Source: a virus. Taken from it: a stretch of DNA of 51,750 nucleotides. The translations under genes were made by a program, and so were the position numbers. The notes under the pieces are model-generated. The model did not search any database. It saw nothing but the letters and a program-made list of their open reading frames with translations, and was not told the DNA's origin. Shown here piece by piece: positions 7,981 to 14,514 of this stretch; the stretch's first letter is position 1, and each line of letters opens with the position of its first letter. The stretch is taken from positions 1-51,750 of IMG/VR virus record IMGVR_UViG_3300050821_014117; one strand, given 5' to 3'.

Positions 7981-8402
7981 GCGGCCCTACCCCGGCGGGT
8001 TTGTGCCGCCATCCGGATCAACACCGAAAGCTCCGGGTTCTGGTCCATGAGGTTTCGCAGCACCGACGACCCCATCCGCATCGCCATGGTCTCCAGGATG
8101 TTGGGGGGATAAGGAGCCGGATAGCCTGCAGCTTGCTGGTTCATCCACCCATAGGGATCAACCGGAATACTTTGCTGCGGCGGTTCCTGGGCCGCGCGCT
8201 CTTGCCGGAGCTGAAGGTCGTAGCGGCGTCGGCGTTCCCGGTCCTCCAGGCAATCGTGGGCATTGTTGAGCTGGACGCACTTTTCCGCATCGCCCGCCGG
8301 TCCATCGGGATGATAACGGCGCAGCAGTGTTTTCCACGCCGCCTCAATGACCTCGGGGCTCGCGTGCTCCGCCACTTCCAGGACGTCGTAGTGGGTGGTC
8401 AT
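7977..8402 (-). CDS. J-domain (DnaJ-like) protein
   Basis: 141 aa from ATG 8402, coupled to its upstream neighbour by ATGA. Residues 4-66 are a J domain: YDVLEVAEHASPEVIEAAWKTLLRRYHPDG with the HPD tripeptide at residues 31-33, then a helix III/IV region (CVQLNNAHDCLEDRERRRRYD). There is no Gly/Phe region, zinc finger or substrate-binding domain. The C-terminal half is Pro-rich, then amphipathic helices. J domains recruit and stimulate host Hsp70; here it most likely directs DnaK to virion assembly, given the structural-type neighbours (inference). Confidence 0.88.
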   Translation of the reverse strand: MTTHYDVLEVAEHASPEVIEAAWKTLLRRYHPDGPAGDAEKCVQLNNAHDCLEDRERRRRYDLQLRQERAAQEPPQQSIPVDPYGWMNQQAAGYPAPYPPNILETMAMRMGSSVLRNLMDQNPELSVLIRMAAQTRRGRAA

Positions 8403-8842
8403 CGTCTGCGCCCCCCCATGCTTGAAACCAGCATCACCAGCCCGATGGCGACGACCCCGTAGATCAGGTAAGTCGTGACCGCGGGCGTCACGGCCGATGG
8501 GGCACCCGCGGAACCAGGGGCTCCATAGACGGTACCGGGCACCACCGGGGTCAATGGCAACTGCGGGGTCCCGGTGGTGGGCAGGCTCGAGATAGGCAAT
8601 GGTGCTGGCGCTGCTCCGGGGCCTGAAACAGGCGGGCACACATACGCGCCGGTCGCGTCCGCCATCACGACCAACCCTGAGGGGCAGGTAAAGGGAGTGC
8701 CTGGCACCGGAGCTGGGGCCGGTTGGTTGGGGTTCGCGATGATGGGGTTGCCGGGGGCGCACGGGTCGCTCCAGACCCCGGTGTCGGGATCTTCCATGGG
8801 GCAAGAATCCCCTAGACCTATTGCGCTTAGGTTGATCCTCAT
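8399..8842 (-). CDS. Tail-anchored membrane protein of the MRI-LGD group
   Basis: 147 aa from ATG 8842 (MRINLSAIGLGD). The start codon lies directly after a boundary element (GTCGCCAACCC then ATG). The body is Pro/Gly/Thr-rich and probably extended. A single membrane helix (YLIYGVVAIGLVMLVSSM) ends in GGRRR. Same layout as its neighbours; probable virion or assembly membrane protein. Confidence 0.7.
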   Translation of the reverse strand: MRINLSAIGLGDSCPMEDPDTGVWSDPCAPGNPIIANPNQPAPAPVPGTPFTCPSGLVVMADATGAYVCPPVSGPGAAPAPLPISSLPTTGTPQLPLTPVVPGTVYGAPGSAGAPSAVTPAVTTYLIYGVVAIGLVMLVSSMGGRRR

Positions 8843-8934
8843 GGGTTGGCGACCACGCCTTTGTCGCGCTCGCGACCTTGCTCTGGTCGTTCCCCGCGAA
8901 TCGAACACGCCCCGAATTGTTGAGTCTTTTCCAT
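8839..8934 (-). CDS. Mini-ORF mostly made of boundary-element sequence
   Basis: 31 codons from ATG 8934, one base after the upstream stop region (TAGTGATG), to a TGA that overlaps the next ATG. The C-terminal two thirds (RGERPEQ...GVVANP) is the translated boundary element. It is probably not a functional protein; it may carry ribosomes from one gene to the next. Confidence 0.35.
   Translation of the reverse strand: MEKTQQFGACSIRGERPEQGRERDKGVVANP
8845..8906 (-). repeat. Boundary element 1 (GGGGAACGACC to GTCGCCAAC on minus)
   Basis: The only copy within the 0-14.4 kb block. It has the GTTC...GAAC hairpin at its 5' side and an internal GTCGC/GCGAC hairpin, and ends just before the ATG at 8842. 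Confidence 0.85.
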
Positions 8935-8936
8935 CA

Positions 8937-9092
8937 CTACCGGAGCCTCACGATCAGGACGCCCGCCGCAGCCGCGGCCGCCAGCCACCAGAACCATTGA
9001 ACAGTTGCGCCGCACGGTTGGGGCTGCGGGAGAAAATCCGGGCACCCGCTGGCAAACATTTGCTGCTCAAATCCATAGCTGCCGGGCGGCAT
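8937..9092 (-). CDS. Small membrane protein, 51 aa
   Basis: Reads MPPGSYGFEQQMFASG from ATG 9092, two bases after the upstream stop, with GGAGG twelve bases before it. The C-terminus is a membrane helix (WFWWLAAAAAAGVLIV) and the basic end RLR. The Cys/Pro-rich middle followed by an anchor matches, in miniature, the neighbouring tail-anchored proteins. Confidence 0.65.
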   Translation of the reverse strand: MPPGSYGFEQQMFASGCPDFLPQPQPCGATVQWFWWLAAAAAAGVLIVRLR

Positions 9093-9093
9093 C

Positions 9094-9819
9094 TTACCGG
9101 GTACCTCCATGGATCAGGTAGGCCGGGAGCCCGATGTCGTCCCCCAGGCCCGCGAGTTGCCCCCCGGGTAACCGTCCCCAAATGATCGGGGGGTTCCATC
9201 CGGTCGGCACTGCCTGCGGTACCGGGCCAAACCCATTGAGCCCTGCGGTCGCGATCGCGGCGACAAATTGCGCGGCGGTCATCTGGGGGTTTTGCGTCGG
9301 GTCTGATGGGCGCCCGTTGGGGAAAAACAAACTTTCGAACGTGCCGGACGCAATGGCGGTGTGGCCCGTTTGGGTGTAGTAGTAGCTCCACTGGTCCGCG
9401 TTCAAGGTGGAGCTGGAGCCGAGGCCCGCGGCGCTCAAGAGCTGCTGGGTCAGGGCGCTGGGGTTGCTCGTGGATGGCGGGACCGCTGGGGGCGGCGATG
9501 ACGCCGGCGGCGGATTGAATGTTGGGGGTAACGTAACAATCGGCGATGATGGCGGGGTTGGATTAACTACCGGAACGCCCCCGACGATCAGGCCGCTTGG
9601 ACCACCTTGAACAATTGCTGGATTGTTCGTTGTGGGCGTCGTTGCGACTGCCGGGAGCCCCAGCATCGGGCACAGCGTAGCGTTCCCATAGAGGGCCGAC
9701 CCCACGGTGGAGCATTGGCCCTTGAGCCATTCGTAGAGGAAATACCCTCCCCCCACCACCACCACCAGCGTCACGATCTTGCCGGTCGCGTCCCCAGGAT
9801 TCTTCCGTCGTTTCGCCAT
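9094..9819 (-). CDS. Membrane-anchored protein with Pro-rich stalk (paralogue A)
   Basis: 241 aa from ATG 9819 (MAKRRKNPGDATGK). An N-terminal basic patch precedes one membrane helix (IVTLVVVVGGGYFLYEWLK). A Pro/Ser/Thr stalk of about 80 residues and a C-terminal domain with DQWSYYYTQTGH...MTAAQFVAAI follow. The adjacent product of 9822-10334 has the same order (helix ending in YWWLK, Pro/Ala stalk, DDWSYWWQNN... domain), so they are probably diverged duplicates. The C-terminus carries another GLGDDIGLP motif. Likely projects from a membrane; function unknown. Confidence 0.7.
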   Translation of the reverse strand: MAKRRKNPGDATGKIVTLVVVVGGGYFLYEWLKGQCSTVGSALYGNATLCPMLGLPAVATTPTTNNPAIVQGGPSGLIVGGVPVVNPTPPSSPIVTLPPTFNPPPASSPPPAVPPSTSNPSALTQQLLSAAGLGSSSTLNADQWSYYYTQTGHTAIASGTFESLFFPNGRPSDPTQNPQMTAAQFVAAIATAGLNGFGPVPQAVPTGWNPPIIWGRLPGGQLAGLGDDIGLPAYLIHGGTR

Positions 9820-9821
9820 TG

Positions 9822-10334
9822 TCAGTTCACCCACGCGTACTGCTGGGCCAGCGGAGCCGCCAGCCCGCTTAACCCGGTTTGTTGCTGCTGCCACAAAAGC
9901 GTGACCCATTGCAGGGCCGTGATGTTGACCGATCGATCTCCCCCGCCCTGCTGGATCATCGCGTCGATCATGTTGGGGGAGATGCTGCCGGCTTGCCCGT
10001 AGCCCGCTGGTGCCCCCTGGAACGTGGGGTTGTTCTGCCACCAGTAGCTCCAGTCGTCAAAATTCTGCAGGGCCGCCGCGGCACTAGATTGCATCGCGAT
10101 CGCGGCCTGGGCATAAGGACCGGGGAGCCCCGGGGCAGCCGCGGGCGGCGGCGCCGTGGCAGCCGGAGCCGTGACCGTTGCGGGCGGCTGCACCGTGGGC
10201 TGGGTCCCGGGCGCGATCGCGCCTCCGAACCACTGGGCCCAATAGCCCGATTGCTTGAGCCACCAGTAGATCCCGAGGGCCGCGCCCGCCAACACCAGGA
10301 CCTTGATGATCGTTTTGGTGGTGTCGTCTTTCAT
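9822..10334 (-). CDS. Membrane-anchored protein with Pro-rich stalk (paralogue B)
   Basis: 170 aa from ATG 10334 (MKDDTTKTIIKVLVLAG), overlapping the upstream stop. It has a membrane helix at residues 8-26, a Pro/Ala/Thr stalk, then an aromatic C-terminal domain (DDWSYWWQNNPTFQG, ITALQWVTLLWQQQ). Compare paralogue A directly downstream. No signal cleavage site is evident, so it probably stays anchored. Confidence 0.7.
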   Translation of the reverse strand: MKDDTTKTIIKVLVLAGAALGIYWWLKQSGYWAQWFGGAIAPGTQPTVQPPATVTAPAATAPPPAAAPGLPGPYAQAAIAMQSSAAAALQNFDDWSYWWQNNPTFQGAPAGYGQAGSISPNMIDAMIQQGGGDRSVNITALQWVTLLWQQQQTGLSGLAAPLAQQYAWVN

Positions 10335-10624
10335 CGCTTGCCTCTCAGGAGTTGGACCAGACCGTCGAGCGCCAGGACTGCGCCCGCGAGAAACACCACC
10401 GCCATCACCGGGTTCTGCTGGATCCATTGATTCAGGTTCTGCCAGGTCCCGCAGGTGACGGGTCCCAACCCGAGGGTCGCGGAGGTGACGTCGGGGATCG
10501 GGGGCACGATGTTGTCGGGCGTCAGGATCGGGCCCCCCGGATCGGGTAACGGCGAAGCGATCGGTGGCGTCAAGTCATCGGGAGCCAAGAGCGCCGGAGG
10601 CCCGCCACCTATAAATTGGTTCAT
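10331..10624 (-). CDS. Tail-anchored membrane protein, 97 aa
   Basis: Starts at ATG 10624 with GAGG before it, coupled to the upstream gene by ATGA. A Pro/Asp/Leu-rich N-terminus is followed by CGTWQNLNQWIQQNP and a membrane helix (MAVVFLAGAVLALDGLVQLL) ending in RGKR. Belongs to the series of small tail-anchored proteins in this operon. Confidence 0.65.
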   Translation of the reverse strand: MNQFIGGGPPALLAPDDLTPPIASPLPDPGGPILTPDNIVPPIPDVTSATLGLGPVTCGTWQNLNQWIQQNPVMAVVFLAGAVLALDGLVQLLRGKR

Positions 10625-11445
10625 TTGCCACCTCGCCAGACCAGGAGCCCCACGATCGCGATGGCGGCGATCCAGCCCCAGGTGGGGATCGAGGATAAAG
10701 AGAAACCGGTGGGGGTGGCGGCTGAACCGGCGGGCCCGATGGTCGGGGCCCCCGGGGTCACCAAATTGGACGCGATGGGGTTGCCACCGCTGGCCAACAC
10801 GGCCGCTTGGGTTTGGCCCTGCTGTTGGGCTCCGCTTCCTTGGACGGCCGCGGCGGTTGCGGGGGTGTTGCCCGAGGCGGCCAATTGCGCCTGCCCTTGG
10901 GGCGTCATGTAGAACGGGGCACCGCCCGGCTGGTTCGTCAGGGCGCTGCTCAACCAATTGGGGTCCATGTTGGTGACGCCGGCTGGGCCGACACAGTTGG
11001 TGGTCCCCACTTTCCCCGCCCCAATCTGGACGTCGTGCATGTTCTGCCAGTTGGTCCCCTGGGGCCCGCCGCCGAATTGCCAGAGCTGCCCGCAGGTATC
11101 CCAGACGATGTCGCCCTGCGCGTAATTGGTGTTGGGGTCGTAGGGGCCCGGAGCGTGATGGGTTGGGCTGGTGCCGGCCCCTTGAGATCCGGTGCCGCAG
11201 CATGGGTCTGAGGTCGCGGGATCATTCGTGCAGATCATGTTGGCGATCTCGCATGGATTGCACGGCGGTAGATTGGGGCAGTCCGCCGCGGTGGTTCTGG
11301 TTCCGCTGTCCGGGTTTATCATCCCCACCATGCAGCACGGCCCTACCGTCATGTCGCCCAAGCCCCGAAGGCCTCCGACGGGATAGGCGATGTGGCCCCG
11401 CCCGATCATGGGGGACCGGTGAATCAGGTTGCTCGCGATCCTCAT
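10621..11445 (-). CDS. Tail-anchored membrane protein of the MRI-LGD group, 274 aa
   Basis: Starts at ATG 11445 (MRIASNLIHRSPMIG), overlapping the upstream stop. It carries GGLRGLGD at residues 24-31, then a Cys-rich part (CPNLPPCNPCEIANMIC, DPCCG), a Gly/Gln/Ala-rich part, and a C-terminal membrane helix (WGWIAAIAIVGLLVW) with tail RGGK. It is the longest of the group. Function unknown; structural or assembly role inferred from context. Confidence 0.7.
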   Translation of the reverse strand: MRIASNLIHRSPMIGRGHIAYPVGGLRGLGDMTVGPCCMVGMINPDSGTRTTAADCPNLPPCNPCEIANMICTNDPATSDPCCGTGSQGAGTSPTHHAPGPYDPNTNYAQGDIVWDTCGQLWQFGGGPQGTNWQNMHDVQIGAGKVGTTNCVGPAGVTNMDPNWLSSALTNQPGGAPFYMTPQGQAQLAASGNTPATAAAVQGSGAQQQGQTQAAVLASGGNPIASNLVTPGAPTIGPAGSAATPTGFSLSSIPTWGWIAAIAIVGLLVWRGGK

Positions 11446-12161
11446 AAGAGCAGCACCCCCGCGGCGATGGCGGCAATGATCAGGAGGGGCACCAAGCTGG
11501 TGGAGCCCGTCGGGCTTGCGATCGAGAGGGCCCCGCCCCCCGGCAGAGAAACCGGATCCGGCACAACATACGGGTCGTTCGCGATGGGGTCGCGGTATCC
11601 CACGAACCAGTTCCAACAAGTGCCCCCGGAAGAAACTTGCGGCCCCGGTGGAATCCATTGCCCGGCTTGCCATTGCCCCGGCGTTGACGTGCGCCAGGTG
11701 CAGGCCCCGCGTTGCCGATCCGTGATGCACCGCTGACCAGCCGCTTGATAGCTGGGGTTGCTGCACGCGGCAGTGAGGGCGGCCCACGCGGTATCGAAGT
11801 TATTGAGGTGGGCGGCCTGGAAGCTCGCGTACCGGGGTGACACCGATAAATAGTTCTGCAGATTCTGGAGCAGAATCGGTTCCGTCTGGTTCGCCAAGTT
11901 GCTGGTGATGGTGCAGGTCTGGCCGCACCCCTTGAACACGTTGTAGAGGGCGATCGCAACCGCTGAAGCCGCCGCAACTGCCGCGCCGATGGGACCAGCG
12001 AGACTACCGCCCGACGCCAACGCCGTCAGGATCGAAAGGCTCGCGGTGGTGGCGGCGATGCCGGCCGAAACGATCTGGGCGGCCGTCTGGCTCGTGAGGT
12101 TTGCCCCCATGCCGCGGAATCCCCGCAGCATGCCCAGCTCCCGGATCGCTACCGTACCCAT
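11442..12161 (-). CDS. Conserved membrane-active protein with FKGCGQTC motif
   Basis: 239 aa from ATG 12161. Residues 20-75 are a long small-residue helix region rich in Ala/Gly/Ser (glycine-zipper-like), followed by NVFKGCGQTCTITSNLANQ, then NLQNYLSVSPRYASFQAAHLNNFDTAWAAL and CITDRQRGACTW, and a C-terminal hydrophobic end (LVPLLIIAAIAAGVLLL). I recall similar Cys motifs from uncharacterised phage-like sequences of soil bacteria, without known function. A membrane-remodelling or DNA-entry role is a guess. Confidence 0.6.
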   Translation of the reverse strand: MGTVAIRELGMLRGFRGMGANLTSQTAAQIVSAGIAATTASLSILTALASGGSLAGPIGAAVAAASAVAIALYNVFKGCGQTCTITSNLANQTEPILLQNLQNYLSVSPRYASFQAAHLNNFDTAWAALTAACSNPSYQAAGQRCITDRQRGACTWRTSTPGQWQAGQWIPPGPQVSSGGTCWNWFVGYRDPIANDPYVVPDPVSLPGGGALSIASPTGSTSLVPLLIIAAIAAGVLLL

Positions 12162-12421
12162 GAGCCCCTCTTTCCGATGTCGATCCGGCCTTTGCCGACC
12201 TGAATCCGCGAACTGCCTGCGTTGGCCTGGGCCATCATGGTCCGGCGGAACGATTCCGCGTCGGCCCGGGTTTCAAACCAGGAGCTAATGGTCTGGCGGA
12301 CACCGCCCAGCAGAAACTTTCCTGGCTTGGCCTGGATCACTGCGCGGTACCGTTTCCCCGACGGGTTCCGGCGGCTCGATACCTTGACGATCAGGCGCGG
12401 GAGTTTGCGCTGCTGTTTCAT
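12149..12421 (-). CDS. Basic protein, 90 aa (MKQxRKxPRL family)
   Basis: Starts at ATG 12421, coupled to the upstream gene by ATGA. It begins MKQQRKLPRLIVKVSS, nearly the same as MKQARKIPRLVVKVSN of the next protein, so the two starts are duplicates. The rest contains a KRYRAVIQAKPGKFLLGG strand-like segment and RADAESFRRTMMAQ. Strongly basic; possible nucleic-acid binding. Confidence 0.65.
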   Translation of the reverse strand: MKQQRKLPRLIVKVSSRRNPSGKRYRAVIQAKPGKFLLGGVRQTISSWFETRADAESFRRTMMAQANAGSSRIQVGKGRIDIGKRGSWVR

Positions 12422-12633
12422 CCGCGCCCTCCGGTGCCGCGTGCTGGACCCAGCAGCCGATCCATTCGGGCGTAATAGTGCTCGTTGGTTTCACCAGGCA
12501 GTTTACGTTTCGAGATTTTGCCGGGCCTTTGCTTGAGCCGATCCATGCGCGCGTAGTACTGCTGGTTGGTCTCGCGCGGTTTTGCGTTCGAGACCTTCAC
12601 AACAAGGCGCGGGATTTTGCGGGCCTGTTTCAC
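12418..12633 (-). CDS. Basic protein with duplicated YYARMDRL motif, 71 aa
   Basis: Starts at ATG 12633. It shares its N-terminus with the downstream protein and has an internal duplication: ETNQQYYARMDRL and ETNEHYYARMDRL about 26 residues apart, each after a KxRxxxGK basic stretch. Unknown function; probably a DNA- or RNA-contacting protein of the structural-type operon. Confidence 0.65.
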   Translation of the reverse strand: MKQARKIPRLVVKVSNAKPRETNQQYYARMDRLKQRPGKISKRKLPGETNEHYYARMDRLLGPARGTGGRG

Positions 12634-12637
12634 TTTC

Positions 12638-12940
12638 TTACCGGCGGCTCCGATTCTTTTTCTTCATGTACTTCTTGCGCCAGGCCGCCGACCCAAATTT
12701 CAACTTGCGCGGCTTGTTCTTGGCCCGCGATACTCGCTTACCAGAAGCCTCTAGCCGTCTTCGCTTGTGCGTGGCCCGTTGGCGTGCGCTGTTTTTCTTG
12801 CGCTTTGGCTTGTTGCTGCGCTTCCGCTTTGGAGTCCCGGGCACCAGGGCCGTGAGGGCGACGTGTAGGCCGCGCTCTCCGGCTCGATAGATTTTTCTCA
12901 ACTCGCTCAGGGTTGTGGAGACGCGCCGATTCACCGCCAT
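12638..12940 (-). CDS. Very basic protein (histone/protamine-like), 100 aa
   Basis: Starts at ATG 12940. About a third of the residues are Lys or Arg, mostly from residue 36 on (KRKRSNKPKRKKNSARQR, HKRRRLEASGKRVSRAK, KKYMKKKNRSRR). The N-terminus is amphipathic (STTLSELRKIYRAGERG). The charge and place next to virion-type genes suggest neutralising the packaged genome. No homologue is named. Confidence 0.65.
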   Translation of the reverse strand: MAVNRRVSTTLSELRKIYRAGERGLHVALTALVPGTPKRKRSNKPKRKKNSARQRATHKRRRLEASGKRVSRAKNKPRKLKFGSAAWRKKYMKKKNRSRR

Positions 12941-12947
12941 GGTGTCC

Positions 12948-13457
12948 TCATTTCTTTATCACCATCACGACCAGCACCAACGCGACAAACCCAAACATCA
13001 GCGGCAGCATCGAGCCGGTCAACGATGCGGTCGCGGTAGTGGAGCCGAGGGATGCCGACATGTAGGTGCCGGTCGCGGGGTTATACCGCAGGTAAGGGGA
13101 TTGGCCGTTGGCGGCCAGCAACGCCTGGGAGGCCGCGGTGCCGCCAGCTTGAATGATGGCGGTCAATTGCGCGGGGGTCAGGCCAGTTGATGGGACCGTG
13201 ATGCTGCCGCCGGAGCCCGGACCAGTTCCACCGAATGTATCGGGGACCGCGCCACCCGTTGCCGGGGTTGCGGCCAACGGCTCGCATCCCGAGCAGTCCA
13301 GGTTCGTGATGGCGCCGGTGTCGTCGTAGGTGGGGACACAACAGTCGCCCAATCCACTGAGGCCCGATAGGTCCAATTCGACGTCGACCATCTGGTTGGG
13401 GTTCCCACCGTAACCAGGCGGGTAGAGCTGGAGGGATTGCGGGACCGTCAGGATCAT
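12948..13457 (-). CDS. Tail-anchored membrane protein with GLGDCC motif
   Basis: 169 aa from ATG 13457, coupled upstream by ATGA. The N-terminal beta-like part carries LSGLSGLGDCCVPTY and CSGCEP, then a Gly/Thr-rich linker and an AQLTAIIQAGGTAASQALL helix. A final membrane helix (LPLMFGFVALVLVVMVI) ends in KK. Same design as the MRI-LGD proteins but with the LGD motif further inside. Confidence 0.7.
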   Translation of the reverse strand: MILTVPQSLQLYPPGYGGNPNQMVDVELDLSGLSGLGDCCVPTYDDTGAITNLDCSGCEPLAATPATGGAVPDTFGGTGPGSGGSITVPSTGLTPAQLTAIIQAGGTAASQALLAANGQSPYLRYNPATGTYMSASLGSTTATASLTGSMLPLMFGFVALVLVVMVIKK

Positions 13458-13747
13458 GCCGCTGCCTTTACTTTTTTGGGCGGCCGTTTCAACACACTGA
13501 CGCGGCGACGGCGCCGTCCCCAAAATGGCTCGTAGGCTTTTTCGGCCGCATCCATTCTGTTCACAGCGCGGATTAGATCGGTATTTACGATTGTGATAAT
13601 CTCCACGACTGAGTCAGAACTGAATCTCTCGCGAGCCTCATCACAGAACGCGTGACCTACCCCCTGCAGCACTACATTCAATCGAACCCGGGCCTTCTCT
13701 CGTTCCTGCTGGGCCTTCAGACGTTTGGGATCGTCGCGCCGCGTCAT
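13454..13747 (-). CDS. Basic helical protein, 97 aa
   Basis: Starts at ATG 13747 (MTRRDDPKRLKAQQEREKAR), coupled to the transglutaminase-like gene. It looks mainly helical with a hydrophobic middle (VVEIITIVNTDLIRAVNRM) and ends in a basic tail (RRRRRVSVLKRPPKKVKA). No family recognised. Confidence 0.6.
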   Translation of the reverse strand: MTRRDDPKRLKAQQEREKARVRLNVVLQGVGHAFCDEARERFSSDSVVEIITIVNTDLIRAVNRMDAAEKAYEPFWGRRRRRVSVLKRPPKKVKAAA

Positions 13748-14415
13748 GCCGCCCTCCGGAGCCAATAAGCCGCGGCCCCCAGGCCCAACAAGAGCCACGC
13801 GACCGTCCAATCTTCCGAGTCCTCGAGGGGCCACTCGCGCCGGCGCCCCAGGTTCTTACATTCCCAGCCGGGATACGGCCCGTGTGAGAAGTCGAGCGGG
13901 ATGCGCCGACCTTCTTGATAGGCCGCCAGGTAAACGTGGCTGTAGCGGTGGGGTTCCCGTGGGTCCGCCGATACCGTCACCAGCTTGGTCTGGACCCCCA
14001 GGGCCGTCAAGAGTGCGGCGGCGTAGAGTTCGAACCCGTCGCAGTCCTCGAACCCTTGGCCCATCTGCCGGATCAACAGTTCCTGGTCTACCGGCCGGAT
14101 AAACACCTCAACGACATCCTGGAGCCGTGGATCATCGACCTGCAGGTCCCGCGCGATGTCGGCGTCTTGCCGGAACCGCAGCAACGGCTTCACGGTGCGC
14201 CACACCCCTGTGATCGGGTCGCCCTGCCCCAACTGCAACGCCATGCCCGCCCGCTGCAAGATCAAGGGGGAGCAGGCGTCCTCGAGGATCAAGCGGTTCA
14301 TCCTCCGGATCGACACCGCCACTTGGCCGTCGGGGTCCTCGGGCAACCAGTCGAACTGGTACCGGATCGTTTGGCCGAACCCTGGATGGTACGCGGAGGT
14401 CTGCACGGATTCCAA
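13744..14415 (-). CDS. Transglutaminase-like cysteine protease-fold membrane protein
   Basis: 223 aa from TTG 14415. The core EDCDGFELYAAALLTALGVQTKLVTV...YSHVYLAAYQ...RIPLDFSHG is a transglutaminase-like domain with the triad Cys125, His160 and Asp175. A C-terminal membrane helix (WTVAWLLLGLGAAAYWL) ends in RRAA. First gene of the leftward block. The -10 box of the inferred leftward promoter ends about six bases before the TTG, so the mRNA may be leaderless. Possible roles are protein crosslinking or proteolysis in virion maturation (inference). Confidence 0.8.
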   Translation of the reverse strand: MESVQTSAYHPGFGQTIRYQFDWLPEDPDGQVAVSIRRMNRLILEDACSPLILQRAGMALQLGQGDPITGVWRTVKPLLRFRQDADIARDLQVDDPRLQDVVEVFIRPVDQELLIRQMGQGFEDCDGFELYAAALLTALGVQTKLVTVSADPREPHRYSHVYLAAYQEGRRIPLDFSHGPYPGWECKNLGRRREWPLEDSEDWTVAWLLLGLGAAAYWLRRAA

Positions 14416-14420
14416 GCGGC

Positions 14421-14450
14421 ATAGTAACTTGCATTCCCGCGCGAGATCAA
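14421..14450 (-). promoter_or_regulatory. Leftward promoter of the structural-type block
   Basis: On the minus strand: TTGATC, 18-base spacer, TACTAT. It overlaps the rightward promoter, so the two cannot easily be used at once, a layout suited to a developmental switch. Confidence 0.5.
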
Positions 14451-14457
14451 TTACATT
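14429..14457 (+). promoter_or_regulatory. Rightward promoter for the 558-aa protein
   Basis: TTGCAT, 17-base spacer, TACATT. The gene it serves starts 58 bases further on with its own AAGGAG, so this transcript would have a leader. Confidence 0.55.
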
Positions 14458-14514
14458 TGGAAGCTATATGGAGAAACCTCCACAACCTCGTTATTTCAGT
14501 AAGGAGTTAGCGCT

